A stretch of 64,000 nt of DNA, from the NCBI RefSeq assembly GCF_000017205.1, contig NC_009656.1, positions 1,926,001 through 1,990,000 of the forward strand, given 5' to 3'. Below, in pieces: positions 34,727 through 43,408 of the stretch. Below the pieces are notes generated by a model. It worked only from the letters and a program-made list of their open reading frames with translations. It was not told where the DNA came from and searched no databases. The translations under genes were made by a program, and so were the position numbers. The first letter of the stretch is position 1. Each line of letters starts with the position of its first letter. Source of the stretch: Pseudomonas paraeruginosa PA7 (GTDB taxonomy: Bacteria > Pseudomonadota > Gammaproteobacteria > Pseudomonadales > Pseudomonadaceae).

Positions 34727-35725
34727 ATGAACCTGTCCGATCCCCACGAACTCGCCACCCTGCTCGAAGGCATCCTCCTCGCCGCCGGCAAGCCGCTGTC
34801 GCTGGAGCGCCTGGCCGAGCTGTTCGACGAGGCCGAGCGGCCGGAGCCGGGGCAGTTCCGCGACGCCCTGGCGATCCTCGCGTTGTCCTGCACGGGACGG
34901 GCGTTCGAGCTGAAGGAAGTGGCGTCCGGCTACCGCCTGCAGATCCGCGAGCGCTTCTCGCCCTGGGTCGGCCGGCTCTGGGAGGAGCGTCCGCAACGCT
35001 ATTCGCGGGCCTTGCTGGAAACCCTGGTGCTGATCGCCTACCGCCAGCCGATCACCCGCGGCGAGATCGAGGAGATCCGTGGCGTCGCGGTGAACACCCA
35101 GATCGTCAAGACCCTGATGGAACGCGAGTGGATCCGCATCGTCGGCTATCGCGAGGTGCCGGGGCGTCCGGCGATGCTGGCGACCACCAAGGCGTTCCTC
35201 GACTATTTCAACCTGAAGAGCCTCGACGAACTGCCGCCGCTGTCGGCGTTGCGCGAGATGGAGCCCGAACCGGAACCGCCGGTCGAAGTGGCGCCCGCGG
35301 CGCAGCCGCCGCGCGACGATCTCGACGAGGATGCGATTCCTGCCTCGATCCAGGCCCTGGCCGATCGCGCCATCGCCGAGGCCGGGGAAAGCCTCGAGGA
35401 GATCGAGGGGGAGGCCGGCGAGCCGGAGAAGCCGCGCGAGGAAACCAGCTTCCGCAGCCTGCTGCTGGAACTGGACGAGATGGAGCAGGGCCTGAAGACC
35501 GACTTCGACGACCTGCTCGACCCTCCGGAGCCCTCGGAGCAGGGCGACGAGTCCGCCGAGCCAGCGGCTGGGCCGATTCCCGTGGTCGCGGAGCAAGCCG
35601 TCGAGCCTGCCGTCGCGGAGGCTGTCGCGGGCGCCGATCCCGATGACGAAGAGCGCGCCCTGGCGGAGGCCATGCGCGAGGAGCGCGAGGCACTGGACGC
35701 CGACGATGACTGGCCGCGCCGCTGA
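34727..35725 (+). CDS. scpB: Segregation and condensation protein B
   Basis: A 332-residue ScpB. The conserved double winged-helix part is within residues about 1-180: ATLLEGILLAAGKPLSLERLAELF near 6, FELKEVASGYRLQIRERFSPWV near 57, ALLETLVLIAYRQPITRGEIEEIRGVAVN near 95, and GYREVPGRPAMLATTKAFLDYF near 142. The remaining 150 residues are a low-complexity tail very rich in Glu, Ala and Pro, so the protein is longer than the usual 190-230 residues of the family. The tail is probably disordered. In many relatives rluB follows directly; here the glucose block intervenes. Confidence 0.92.
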   Translation: MNLSDPHELATLLEGILLAAGKPLSLERLAELFDEAERPEPGQFRDALAILALSCTGRAFELKEVASGYRLQIRERFSPWVGRLWEERPQRYSRALLETLVLIAYRQPITRGEIEEIRGVAVNTQIVKTLMEREWIRIVGYREVPGRPAMLATTKAFLDYFNLKSLDELPPLSALREMEPEPEPPVEVAPAAQPPRDDLDEDAIPASIQALADRAIAEAGESLEEIEGEAGEPEKPREETSFRSLLLELDEMEQGLKTDFDDLLDPPEPSEQGDESAEPAAGPIPVVAEQAVEPAVAEAVAGADPDDEERALAEAMREEREALDADDDWPRR

Positions 35726-35806
35726 CCGTCGTTCCACCCTGTAGAATTCATCCGGCCGTGCCGTCGAGGCCGGTCCGCTCCGTTTCATCGACCCTGGAAC
35801 CCGCCC

Positions 35807-36337
35807 ATGAAAGACACCCTGAACGAACTGATCACCCTCATCAGCACCGGCTGCATGGGCGCCGAGGAAATCCAGCGGATCGCCGACGAGGCGGCCCAGG
35901 CCTACGCCGATCCGGCAGGGTTCCTCGCCGCCAACCCGGACATCAACTACGACGACAGCTTCCCGATCCCGCTCGGCGAATGGGTGGTGGTCGGCAGCCT
36001 GCCGGACATCGTGTTGTTCCAGGCCGACACCTATGCCGAGCTGTTCGCCCGGATCGTCGCCTCCTTCGGCAAGGACGTGGCGTTCAACATCAAGCCGAAG
36101 CAGTTGCTCAAGACCGAGCCGCTGGTCGCCCTCAACCGTATCCAGGTGCAACTGAGCAGCATGTACCCGGAAAAGGGCGGCTACGTGCTGGTGGATTTCA
36201 GCGAGCCGCTGGACGACGAGCTGCAGGCGGTGCTGGTCTATACCCAGGACCTGCCGCGGGTCATGGCGCTCTGCGTCGAGGCCGGCATCTATGCCGCGCC
36301 GGCCTACGAAAGCCTGCGCGACGCCGGGGCCGAGTGA
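35807..36337 (+). CDS. Conserved hypothetical protein
   Basis: A 176-residue soluble protein that I cannot place in a characterised family. It begins MKDTLNELITLISTGCMGAEEI and has no signal peptide or membrane helix. Visible segments include YDDSFPIPLGEWVVVGSLPDIVLFQADTY at about 49-77, KPKQLLKTEPLVALNRIQVQLSS at about 102-124, and a C-terminal half of alternating strands and helices ending AAPAYESLRDAGAE. Composition matches the neighbours. ATG 35807 lies 81 bases after scpB, on the same strand. Confidence 0.75.
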   Translation: MKDTLNELITLISTGCMGAEEIQRIADEAAQAYADPAGFLAANPDINYDDSFPIPLGEWVVVGSLPDIVLFQADTYAELFARIVASFGKDVAFNIKPKQLLKTEPLVALNRIQVQLSSMYPEKGGYVLVDFSEPLDDELQAVLVYTQDLPRVMALCVEAGIYAAPAYESLRDAGAE

Positions 36338-36453
36338 GGATTCGGGCCGCTCGATCGGCCCGATAGGCATTTCCGCCTGGACGCCGGCCCGCCGCCTGGC
36401 GTGAAGTGGTGGGCGAGGAGCGCATCCGGTCCGCGCCGAAAAAGGGGGAACGC

Positions 36454-36636
36454 TTGAAGAGTCCTTGCATCAATATCTGTGAGTTCGACGCCGACGTGTG
36501 CCGTGGCTGCGGTCGCACGCGCCAGGAAATCCGCGTCTGGAAGCGCGCGGACAAGGTCGAGCAGCGGCTGATCCTCGCCGAAGCCGACCTGCGCCTGCTG
36601 GCGTTGCAGGCGCGCGGTCGGCGCAAGTTCCGCTGA
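36454..36636 (+). CDS. DUF1289 small cysteine-motif protein
   Basis: A 60-residue protein of the DUF1289 family. The family motif SPCINICEFDADVCRGCGRTRQE is at about residues 3-24, with four cysteines suited to bind a metal, followed by W and a basic helical tail. I chose TTG 36454 because AAAGGGGGAA sits four bases before it and the protein then starts directly at the conserved motif. A GTG at 36406 would add 16 unconserved residues. The stop is only six bases from the end of the convergent gapA gene. Confidence 0.82.
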   Translation: MKSPCINICEFDADVCRGCGRTRQEIRVWKRADKVEQRLILAEADLRLLALQARGRRKFR

Positions 36637-36642
36637 GGCGCG

Positions 36643-37647
36643 TCAGTCGCGGGCGGCGGCCAGCGCCAGGGCGCTGTCCAGCATGCGGTTGGAGAAGCCC
36701 CACTCGTTGTCGTACCAGGCCATCGCCTTGACCAGCCGACCGCTGACCTTGGTGTGGTTGGCGTCGAAGATCGACGAGCGCGGGTCGTGGTTGAAATCCA
36801 CCGACACCAGCGGCAGGGTGTTGTAGCCGAGCACCGGAGAGCCCTCGCTGGCCTCGCGCAACAGGCGGTTGACCTCGTCTACGCTGGTATCCCGGGCCAC
36901 CTGTACGGTGAGATCGACCAGCGACACGTTGATCACCGGCACCCGCACCGCCAGCCCGGTGAGCTTGCCGGCGAGTTCCGGCAGGACCAGGCCGACCGCC
37001 TCGGCGGCGCCGGTCTTGGTGGGGATCATCGACTGGGTCGCCGAACGGGCGCGATACAGGTCCGGGTGGTACACGTCGGAGAGGTTCTGGTCGTTGGTAT
37101 AGGCGTGGATGGTGGTCATCAGGCCGTGCTCGATGCCCAGCTCGCGATGCAGTACCTGGGCCACCGGTGCCAGGCAGTTGGTGGTGCAGGAGGCGTTGGA
37201 GACGATCCGATGGGAGGCGCGCAGCACTTGGTGGTTGACGCCGTAGACCACGGTGGCGTCGACGCCCTTGCCCGGCGCCGAGATCAGCACCTTGCCGGCG
37301 CCGGCTTGCAGGTGGGCGGCGGCTTTGTCGCGGCTGGTGAAGAGCCCCGTGCACTCGAGCACGATGTCCACGCCGAGGCTCTTCCAGGGCAGTTCCGCCG
37401 GGTTGCGGATGGCGCTGACGGCGATGCGGTCGCCCATCACCCGCAGGCTTTCGGCATCGTGCTCGACCTCGCCGGGAAAGCGTCCATGGACGCTGTCGTG
37501 CTGGAACAGGTGGGCGTTGACCGCGGCGTCGCCGAGGTCATTGATCGCCACCACCTGCAACTGCTCGCGGTAGTGGCCGGTATACAGGGCGCGAAGAACG
37601 TTTCGGCCGATGCGGCCGAAGCCGTTGATGGCCAGGCGGATAGTCAT
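36643..37647 (-). CDS. gapA: Glyceraldehyde-3-phosphate dehydrogenase
   Basis: A 334-residue NAD-dependent glyceraldehyde-3-phosphate dehydrogenase of the lower Entner-Doudoroff/glycolytic route. The NAD-binding start [16 protein letters not shown] is canonical. The catalytic Cys lies in [12 protein letters not shown] near residue 154, and the partner His is in [14 protein letters not shown]. The C-terminal [15 protein letters not shown] is intact. It is divergent from edd across 129 bases that hold HexR-like sites, in keeping with its known control by HexR and GltR in pseudomonads. Confidence 0.96.
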   Translation of the reverse strand: MTIRLAINGFGRIGRNVLRALYTGHYREQLQVVAINDLGDAAVNAHLFQHDSVHGRFPGEVEHDAESLRVMGDRIAVSAIRNPAELPWKSLGVDIVLECTGLFTSRDKAAAHLQAGAGKVLISAPGKGVDATVVYGVNHQVLRASHRIVSNASCTTNCLAPVAQVLHRELGIEHGLMTTIHAYTNDQNLSDVYHPDLYRARSATQSMIPTKTGAAEAVGLVLPELAGKLTGLAVRVPVINVSLVDLTVQVARDTSVDEVNRLLREASEGSPVLGYNTLPLVSVDFNHDPRSSIFDANHTKVSGRLVKAMAWYDNEWGFSNRMLDSALALAAARD

Positions 37648-37670
37648 AATGAGGTCGTCTCTTTTCTATT

Positions 37671-37687
37671 GTTGTGGTAAAAACCAT
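37671..37687. promoter_or_regulatory. HexR-like operator overlapping a GltR-like half-site, before gapA
   Basis: GTTGT-GGTA-AAAAC (37671-37684) is a near-perfect inverted repeat of the HexR type, 24 bases upstream of the gapA start. On the minus strand TGGTTTTTA (37678-37686) matches the reported GltR half-site tgGTTTTTc at 8 of 9 positions. The two sites overlap. Confidence 0.6.
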
Positions 37688-37734
37688 TACATTTCGTCCA
37701 TAAAGAAAAGTAAACATCCTTCAACCGATGATTA

Positions 37735-37750
37735 TGTTGTAAAAACAACA
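37735..37750. promoter_or_regulatory. HexR operator before edd
   Basis: TGTTGT-AAAA-ACAACA is a perfect inverted repeat and contains TTGT-N7-ACAA, the HexR pattern known from pseudomonads. It ends 26 bases before the edd start, so repression by roadblock or promoter occlusion is expected, released by 2-keto-3-deoxy-6-phosphogluconate. Confidence 0.78.
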
Positions 37751-37776
37751 ATTGATAGTCTGTAGGAGAATCTGCC

Positions 37777-39603
37777 ATGCACCCTCGTGTGCTCGAAGTC
37801 ACCCGCCGCATCCAGGCCCGTAGCGCGGTCACTCGCCAGCGCTATCTCGAGATGGTCCGGGCGGCGGCCAGCAAGGGGCCGCACCGCGGCACCCTGCCGT
37901 GCGGCAACCTCGCCCACGGGGTCGCGGCCTGCGGCGAAAGCGACAAGCAGACCCTGCGGCTGATGAACCAGGCCAACGTGGCCATCGTTTCCGCCTACAA
38001 CGACATGCTCTCGGCGCACCAGCCGTTCGAGCGCTTTCCGGGGCTGATCAAGGAGGCGCTGCACGAGATCGGCTCGGTCGGCCAGTTCGCCGGTGGCGTG
38101 CCGGCCATGTGCGACGGGGTGACCCAGGGCGAGCCGGGCATGGAACTGTCGCTGGCCAGCCGCGACGTGATCGCCATGTCCACCGCCATCGCGCTGTCGC
38201 ACAACATGTTCGATGCGGCGCTGTGCTTGGGCGTCTGTGACAAGATCGTGCCGGGCCTGCTGATCGGCTCGCTGCGCTTCGGCCACCTGCCCACCGTGTT
38301 CGTCCCGGCCGGGCCGATGCCGACCGGCATCTCCAACAAGGAAAAGGCCGCGGTGCGCCAGCTGTTCGCCGAGGGCAAGGCCACTCGCGAAGAGCTGCTG
38401 GCCTCGGAAATGGCCTCCTACCATGCTCCCGGCACCTGCACCTTCTATGGCACCGCCAATACCAACCAGTTGCTGGTGGAAGTGATGGGCCTGCACCTGC
38501 CCGGTGCCTCCTTCGTCAACCCGAACACCCCGCTGCGCGACGAACTCACCCGCGAAGCGGCGCGCCAGGCCAGCCGGCTGACCCCGGAGAACGGTAACTA
38601 CGTGCCGATGGCGGAAATCGTCGACGAGAAGGCCATCGTCAACTCGGTGGTGGCGCTGCTCGCCACCGGCGGCTCGACCAACCACACCCTGCACCTGCTG
38701 GCGATCGCCCAGGCGGCCGGCATCCAGCTGACCTGGCAGGACATGTCCGAGCTGTCCCATGTGGTGCCGACCCTGGCGCGCATCTATCCGAACGGCCAGG
38801 CCGACATCAACCACTTCCAGGCGGCCGGCGGCATGTCCTTCCTGATCCGCCAGCTGCTCGACGGCGGTCTGCTCCACGAAGACGTGCAGACGGTCGCCGG
38901 CCCCGGCCTGCGCCGCTATACCCGCGAGCCGTTCCTCGAGGACGGCCGGCTGGTCTGGCGCGAAGGCCCGGAGCAGAGCCTCGACGAGGCGATCCTGCGT
39001 CCACTGGACAAACCGTTCTCGGCCGAGGGCGGCCTGCGCCTGATGGAAGGCAATCTCGGTCGCGGCGTGATGAAGGTCTCGGCGGTGGCGCCGGAACACC
39101 AGGTGGTCGAGGCGCCGGTGCGGATCTTCCACGACCAGGCCAGCCTGGCCGCGGCCTTCAAGGCCGGCGAGCTGGAGCGCGACCTGGTCGCCGTGGTGCG
39201 TTTCCAGGGCCCGCGGGCGAACGGTATGCCGGAGCTGCACAAGCTCACGCCGTTCCTCGGAGTCCTGCAGGATCGTGGCTTCAAGGTGGCGCTGGTCACC
39301 GACGGACGCATGTCCGGGGCTTCGGGCAAGGTGCCGGCGGCCATCCATGTGAGTCCGGAAGCCATCGCCGGCGGTCCCCTGGCGCGCCTGCGCGACGGCG
39401 ACCGGGTGCGGGTCGACGGAGTGAGCGGCGAATTGCGGGTGCTGATCGATGAGGCCGAGTGGCAGGCGCGTAGCCTGGAGCCGGCGCCGCAGGACGGCAA
39501 TCTCGGCTGCGGCCGCGAGCTGTTCGCCTTCATGCGCAACGCCATGAGCAGCGCGGAAGAGGGTGCCTGTAGCTTCACCGAGAGCCTCAACGGCTGGCGC
39601 TAG
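37777..39603 (+). CDS. edd: 6-phosphogluconate dehydratase
   Basis: A 608-residue iron-sulfur dehydratase of the IlvD/Edd family that converts 6-phosphogluconate into 2-keto-3-deoxy-6-phosphogluconate. Cluster-related cysteines are visible in [17 protein letters not shown] near residue 34, [19 protein letters not shown] near 107, and [11 protein letters not shown] near 150. The C-terminal part carries [20 protein letters not shown] near 512, a family hallmark. Length is normal. ATG 37777 follows TAGGAG. It is the first gene of edd-glk-gltR-gtrS, with a HexR operator directly upstream. Confidence 0.96.
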   Translation: MHPRVLEVTRRIQARSAVTRQRYLEMVRAAASKGPHRGTLPCGNLAHGVAACGESDKQTLRLMNQANVAIVSAYNDMLSAHQPFERFPGLIKEALHEIGSVGQFAGGVPAMCDGVTQGEPGMELSLASRDVIAMSTAIALSHNMFDAALCLGVCDKIVPGLLIGSLRFGHLPTVFVPAGPMPTGISNKEKAAVRQLFAEGKATREELLASEMASYHAPGTCTFYGTANTNQLLVEVMGLHLPGASFVNPNTPLRDELTREAARQASRLTPENGNYVPMAEIVDEKAIVNSVVALLATGGSTNHTLHLLAIAQAAGIQLTWQDMSELSHVVPTLARIYPNGQADINHFQAAGGMSFLIRQLLDGGLLHEDVQTVAGPGLRRYTREPFLEDGRLVWREGPEQSLDEAILRPLDKPFSAEGGLRLMEGNLGRGVMKVSAVAPEHQVVEAPVRIFHDQASLAAAFKAGELERDLVAVVRFQGPRANGMPELHKLTPFLGVLQDRGFKVALVTDGRMSGASGKVPAAIHVSPEAIAGGPLARLRDGDRVRVDGVSGELRVLIDEAEWQARSLEPAPQDGNLGCGRELFAFMRNAMSSAEEGACSFTESLNGWR

Positions 39604-39705
39604 TTCTGATAGGTCGACCTTCGCCGGCGCTTGGCTGGCGCAGGTCTCTCCGGCAAGATCTGCCGACCGTCCCGCCTGGCGCGGGGCATTGCGGTTCGAA
39701 CGACG

Positions 39706-40725
39706 ATGAATAACGACAAGAACGGAAGTTCCGGCGGCCTCGCCCTGATTGGCGATATCGGCGGCACCAATGCGCGCTTCGCGCTCTGGCGCGGGCAGCG
39801 CCTGGAATCCATCGCGGTGCTCGCCTGCGCCGATTACCCGCGGCCGGAACTGGCCGTGCGCGACTACCTGGCGCGGGTCGGCGAGTCGCTGGCGAACATC
39901 GACTCGGTCTGCCTGGCCTGCGCCGGTCCGGTCGGCGCGGGCGATTTCCGCTTCACCAACAACCACTGGTCGATCAACCGCGCCGCGTTTCGCGAGGAAC
40001 TGGGGCTGGATCACCTGCTGCTGGTCAACGACTTCAGCACCATGGCCTGGGCCGCCTCGCGGCTGGGCGCGGACGAACTGGTGCAGGTCCGCCCCGGCAG
40101 CGCCCAGGCGGACCGCGCGCGGCTGATCATCGGCCCCGGTACCGGTCTGGGCGTCGGCAGCCTGCTGCCGCTGGGGGAGGGGCGCTGGGAGGTGCTGCCC
40201 TGCGAGGGCGGGCATGTCGACCTGCCGGTCACCTCGGCGCGCGATTTCGCCGTCTGGGAAAGTCTGCGCGAGCGCTACGGACATGTCTCCGCCGAGCGCG
40301 TGCTGTCCGGCAACGGCCTGCTCGCTCTCTATGAGATCAGCTGCGCCCTCGACGGGATTCCTGTTCGCGCGACCAGTGCGGCGGAGGTCGGCGCACTGGC
40401 GCTGGCCGGCGACGCCCAGGCCGACGCGGTGCTGGAACACTTCTTCCTGTGGCTGGCGCGAGTCGCCGGCAATGCCGCGCTCACCGTCGGCGCCCTCGGC
40501 GGCGTCTACATCACCGGCGGTATCGTGCCGCGCTTCCGCGAACGCTTCCTCGCCAGTGGGTTCGCCGGGGCCTTCGCCAGCCGCGGCAAGACCAGCGGCG
40601 CCTACCTGCAGGACGTGCCGGTGTGGATCATGACCGCCGAGCATCCGGGCCTGCTCGGCGCCGGCGTTGCCTTGCAGCAGGCCCTGGACGCCGAGAGCCG
40701 AACCGGTGTGAGAGCAACCGCATAA
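39706..40725 (+). CDS. glk: Glucokinase
   Basis: A 339-residue glucokinase of the bacterial Glk family, phosphorylating glucose that enters through GltBFGK. The ATP phosphate-binding segment GDIGGTNARFALW is at about residues 16-28, the catalytic region LLVNDFSTMAW is at about 105 (catalytic Asp), and IIGPGTGLGVGSLLP is near 144. CEGGHVDLP gives the sugar-binding Glu and His. GGVYITGGIVPRF closes the fold. ATG 39706 has only a weak ribosome site. It lies 102 bases after edd and 11 before gltR, within one transcription unit. Confidence 0.94.
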   Translation: MNNDKNGSSGGLALIGDIGGTNARFALWRGQRLESIAVLACADYPRPELAVRDYLARVGESLANIDSVCLACAGPVGAGDFRFTNNHWSINRAAFREELGLDHLLLVNDFSTMAWAASRLGADELVQVRPGSAQADRARLIIGPGTGLGVGSLLPLGEGRWEVLPCEGGHVDLPVTSARDFAVWESLRERYGHVSAERVLSGNGLLALYEISCALDGIPVRATSAAEVGALALAGDAQADAVLEHFFLWLARVAGNAALTVGALGGVYITGGIVPRFRERFLASGFAGAFASRGKTSGAYLQDVPVWIMTAEHPGLLGAGVALQQALDAESRTGVRATA

Positions 40726-40736
40726 GGAGGAGCCTC

Positions 40737-41465
40737 GTGAGCGCGAACGGACGATCGATCCTGCTGGTGGACGATGACCAGGAGATCCGCGAACTGCTGG
40801 AAACCTACCTCAGCCGCGCCGGCTTCCAGGTCCGCAGCGTTTCGCGCGGTGCCGACTTCCGCCAGGCGCTGTGCGAGGAGGAGGCGATCCTGGCGATCCT
40901 CGACGTGATGTTGCCGGACGAGGACGGTTTCAGCCTGTGCCGCTGGATCCGCTCGCACCAGCGCCTGGCCTGCATGCCGATCATCATGCTCACCGCCAGT
41001 TCCGACGAGGCCGACCGGGTGATCGGCCTGGAACTGGGCGCCGACGATTACCTCGGCAAGCCCTTCAGTCCGCGCGAGTTGCTCGCGCGGATCAAGGCCC
41101 TGCTGCGTCGCGCGCAGTTCACCCAGGTGCGCGGCGGCGACGTGCTGGCCTTCGAGGACTGGCGACTGGATACCGTCAGCCATCGACTGTTCCATGAAGA
41201 CGGCGAGGAGTTCTTCCTCAGCGGCGCCGACTTCGCGCTGCTCAAGCTGTTCCTCGATCATCCGCAGCAGATTCTCGACCGCGATACCATCGCCAGTGCC
41301 ACCCGTGGCCGCGAGGTGCTGCCGCTGGAGCGTATCGTCGACATGGCGGTCAGCCGCCTGCGCCAGCGCCTGCGCGACACCGGCAAGGCGCCGCGGCTGA
41401 TCCAGACCGTGCGCGGCAGCGGCTACCTGCTGGCGGCACAGGTGCGGCCGCACCTGCAGCCATGA
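40737..41465 (+). CDS. gltR: Response regulator of glucose transport
   Basis: A 242-residue OmpR-family response regulator. The receiver domain begins ILLVDDDQEIRELLETYL. The phosphoacceptor Asp is in AILDVMLPDEDG near residue 56, and the conserved Lys is in DYLGKPFSPRELLARI near 107. The winged helix contains FFLSGADFALLKLFLDHP and MAVSRLRQRLRDTG, ending with the RTVRGSGYLL type segment. It is known in P. aeruginosa as a repressor of oprB, glk, edd and gap that is released by GtrS phosphorylation. GTG 40737 follows a strong AAGGAGG. It overlaps gtrS by ATGA. Confidence 0.95.
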   Translation: MSANGRSILLVDDDQEIRELLETYLSRAGFQVRSVSRGADFRQALCEEEAILAILDVMLPDEDGFSLCRWIRSHQRLACMPIIMLTASSDEADRVIGLELGADDYLGKPFSPRELLARIKALLRRAQFTQVRGGDVLAFEDWRLDTVSHRLFHEDGEEFFLSGADFALLKLFLDHPQQILDRDTIASATRGREVLPLERIVDMAVSRLRQRLRDTGKAPRLIQTVRGSGYLLAAQVRPHLQP

Positions 41466-42910
41466 GCGAACGGCGGCGCTGGTCGCCGGTGCCGAGCTCG
41501 CTGCTCGGCCGCATGCTGCTCCTGACCCTGCTCGCGTTGCTGGTCGCGCAAGGGCTTTCCAGCCTGTTCTGGCTGTCGCACCTGCGTTCCAGCCAGCGCG
41601 AGGGCCTGCTTACCAGTTCGCGCAGCCTGGCCTATTCGATGGCGGCCAGCGTCAGCTACTTCCGCTCCCTGCCGCTCGGCTACCGGCCGCTGGTCCTCGA
41701 CCAGTTGCGCAGCATGGGCGGCACGCGCTTCTTCGTCTCGTTGAACGAGCGGCCGTTGGAGATGCGCGCCTTGCCGGACACGCCGAACAAGCAGGCGGTG
41801 CTGGAGATCGTCCAGGACGTGCTGCACCAGCGCCTGGGCAAGGAGGTCGAGCTGCAGGTCGAATTCATCAGTCCCGACGAACTGCGCCTGTTCAACGGTG
41901 CGCTGAAGCTCGACGAACTGCCGCGCTCCTGGGCGCACTACGCTTTGACCCTGGAGCCGGTGAACCCGCCGGTGCTGGTCACCCAGATCCGCATCGGCGA
42001 CAGCGAGTGGCTGTACATCGCCAGCCTGATGCCGGCGCCGTACGTCAGCCTGGAACCCGAGGGACTGCAACCGCAGCAAGTGCTCTCGATCGTCTTCACC
42101 AGCCTGTTGCTGCTGCTTTTCACCGGTTTGCTGATGCATTGGCAGAGCCGTCCGCTCAAGCGCCTGGCGCGTGCCGCCCGCGATCTGGCCCTGGGCGGTC
42201 CGTCGGTGCCGCTGGAGGAGCGCGGCGCCAGCGAACTGGTGGAGGTGGCACGCGCCTTCAACACCATGCACGAGCGCATCGACCGCTACCTGAACGAGCG
42301 CGGGCAGTTGTTCAGCGCCATTTCCCACGACCTGCGCACGCCGATCACCCGCCTGCGCCTGCGGGTGGAACTCCTGGAAGACGAGCGCTTGCAGGAGAAG
42401 TTCGGTCGCGACCTTGACGAACTGGAACTGCTGGTGAAGGGTGCGCTGCAGTGCGTGAAGGACACCGATATCCACGAGAACGTCGAGCCGGTCGACCTCA
42501 ACCTGTTGCTCCAGCACATTGCCGAGCCCTACCTGGCCGACGGCCGGGTGGAGGTGGTCGGCCGCGCCGCGGAGCCATATCCGGGCAAGCCCCTGGCGCT
42601 CAAGCGGTGTATCGGCAACCTGCTGGACAATGCGCTGAAATACGGCGAACGCGCCCGCCTGTGCCTGGAGGATGGGCCGGAAGCGGTGGTGCTGCACGTC
42701 GACGACGACGGCCCCGGCGTGCCCGAGCAGCGCCTGGAGCAGATCTTCGAGCCGCGCTTCCGCCTGTCCCCGCGCGGCCAGGGCTACGGGCTGGGGCTGG
42801 GCATCGCGCGCAACATCGCGCACACCCATGGCGGCGAAGTCAGTTTGCAGAACCGTCGCGAGGGCGGCCTGCGGGTAAGCCTGCGCTTGCCGCGCCTGGG
42901 GCTGGAGTGA
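41462..42910 (+). CDS. gtrS: Sensor histidine kinase for glucose metabolites
   Basis: A 482-residue membrane histidine kinase. Helix 1 is at about residues 15-38 (LLLTLLALLVAQGLSSLFWL), and a periplasmic ligand-binding domain runs to about 195. Helix 2 (VLSIVFTSLLLLLFTGLL) is followed by HAMP. The H-box is AISHDLRTPITRLRLRVELL near 285, the N-box NLLDNALKYG near 384, and the G-boxes DDGPGVPE and GYGLGLGIARNIAHTHGG near 440. It is reported to bind 2-ketogluconate and 6-phosphogluconate and to phosphorylate GltR. Last gene of the edd-glk-gltR-gtrS unit. Confidence 0.95.
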   Translation: MSERRRWSPVPSSLLGRMLLLTLLALLVAQGLSSLFWLSHLRSSQREGLLTSSRSLAYSMAASVSYFRSLPLGYRPLVLDQLRSMGGTRFFVSLNERPLEMRALPDTPNKQAVLEIVQDVLHQRLGKEVELQVEFISPDELRLFNGALKLDELPRSWAHYALTLEPVNPPVLVTQIRIGDSEWLYIASLMPAPYVSLEPEGLQPQQVLSIVFTSLLLLLFTGLLMHWQSRPLKRLARAARDLALGGPSVPLEERGASELVEVARAFNTMHERIDRYLNERGQLFSAISHDLRTPITRLRLRVELLEDERLQEKFGRDLDELELLVKGALQCVKDTDIHENVEPVDLNLLLQHIAEPYLADGRVEVVGRAAEPYPGKPLALKRCIGNLLDNALKYGERARLCLEDGPEAVVLHVDDDGPGVPEQRLEQIFEPRFRLSPRGQGYGLGLGIARNIAHTHGGEVSLQNRREGGLRVSLRLPRLGLE

Positions 42911-42949
42911 TGGGCAGGCCTGCCGGGCGCTTGAACGAGGCAGGTAGGC

Positions 42950-43222
42950 ATGAGGTTTTCCCGGGGCGGGTTTTGCCGCGTTCCGCAGCAGCGGCAGACA
43001 GAGGCGGAGCGGGCGTTATGGCTGTGTTTGCGCGGGCAACGATTGCTCGGGCTGAAGTTGCGTCGACAGAAGATTCTCGGGCCGTACATCGTCGATTTCC
43101 GCTGTCATGAGCGGATGCTGGTGATCGCGCTGGATGGCGGGCAGCATGAGGATTCGCCGGCCGATAGGTTGCGGGATGCCTGGCTGGAGAGGCGGGCGGC
43201 ACGAAGGAACCGACTGCTGTAG
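42950..43222 (+). pseudogene. C-terminally truncated DUF559 endonuclease-like relic
   Basis: A 90-residue frame matching the DUF559 (Vsr/RecB-like nuclease fold) family in QTEAERALWLCLRGQRLLGLKLRRQ at about 16-40, ILGPYIVDFRCHERMLVIALDGGQH and ADRLRDAWLERR. Complete members continue for 25-40 residues with RVLRFWNNEVL-type sequence, which is missing here. The highly conserved Glu in VIELDGGQH is Ala in this copy. The frame ends in an unrelated ARRNRLL. Loss of both suggests a dead gene stranded between gtrS and gltB. Base composition is only slightly lower than the neighbours. Confidence 0.65.
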
Positions 43223-43384
43223 GAGGTTTCTATCGCGAAGCGGCCTTGCCGCGTTCAAGCCTGGATCTTCCTGCTCTGCCTCAATCCCAATGTAACCATC
43301 CCGTGACAAACCCGGATCGCTTCGTTACCCGCGACGCGGAACGCTTGAATAGACTCGGAACATTGCAAGCGCAGACTTGCTCCG

Positions 43385-43399
43385 AATAACAAGAAGAAG
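43385..43399 (+). promoter_or_regulatory. Hfq/Crc-type A-rich tract over the gltB ribosome site
   Basis: AAT-AAC-AAG-AAG-AAG is five consecutive AAN triplets, 10-24 bases before the gltB ATG, and includes the AAGAAGG that must serve as Shine-Dalgarno. It is the strongest AANAANAA match in the window. Catabolite repression of glucose uptake by Crc/Hfq is established in pseudomonads. Confidence 0.65.
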
Positions 43400-43408
43400 G
43401 TTTTCCCC

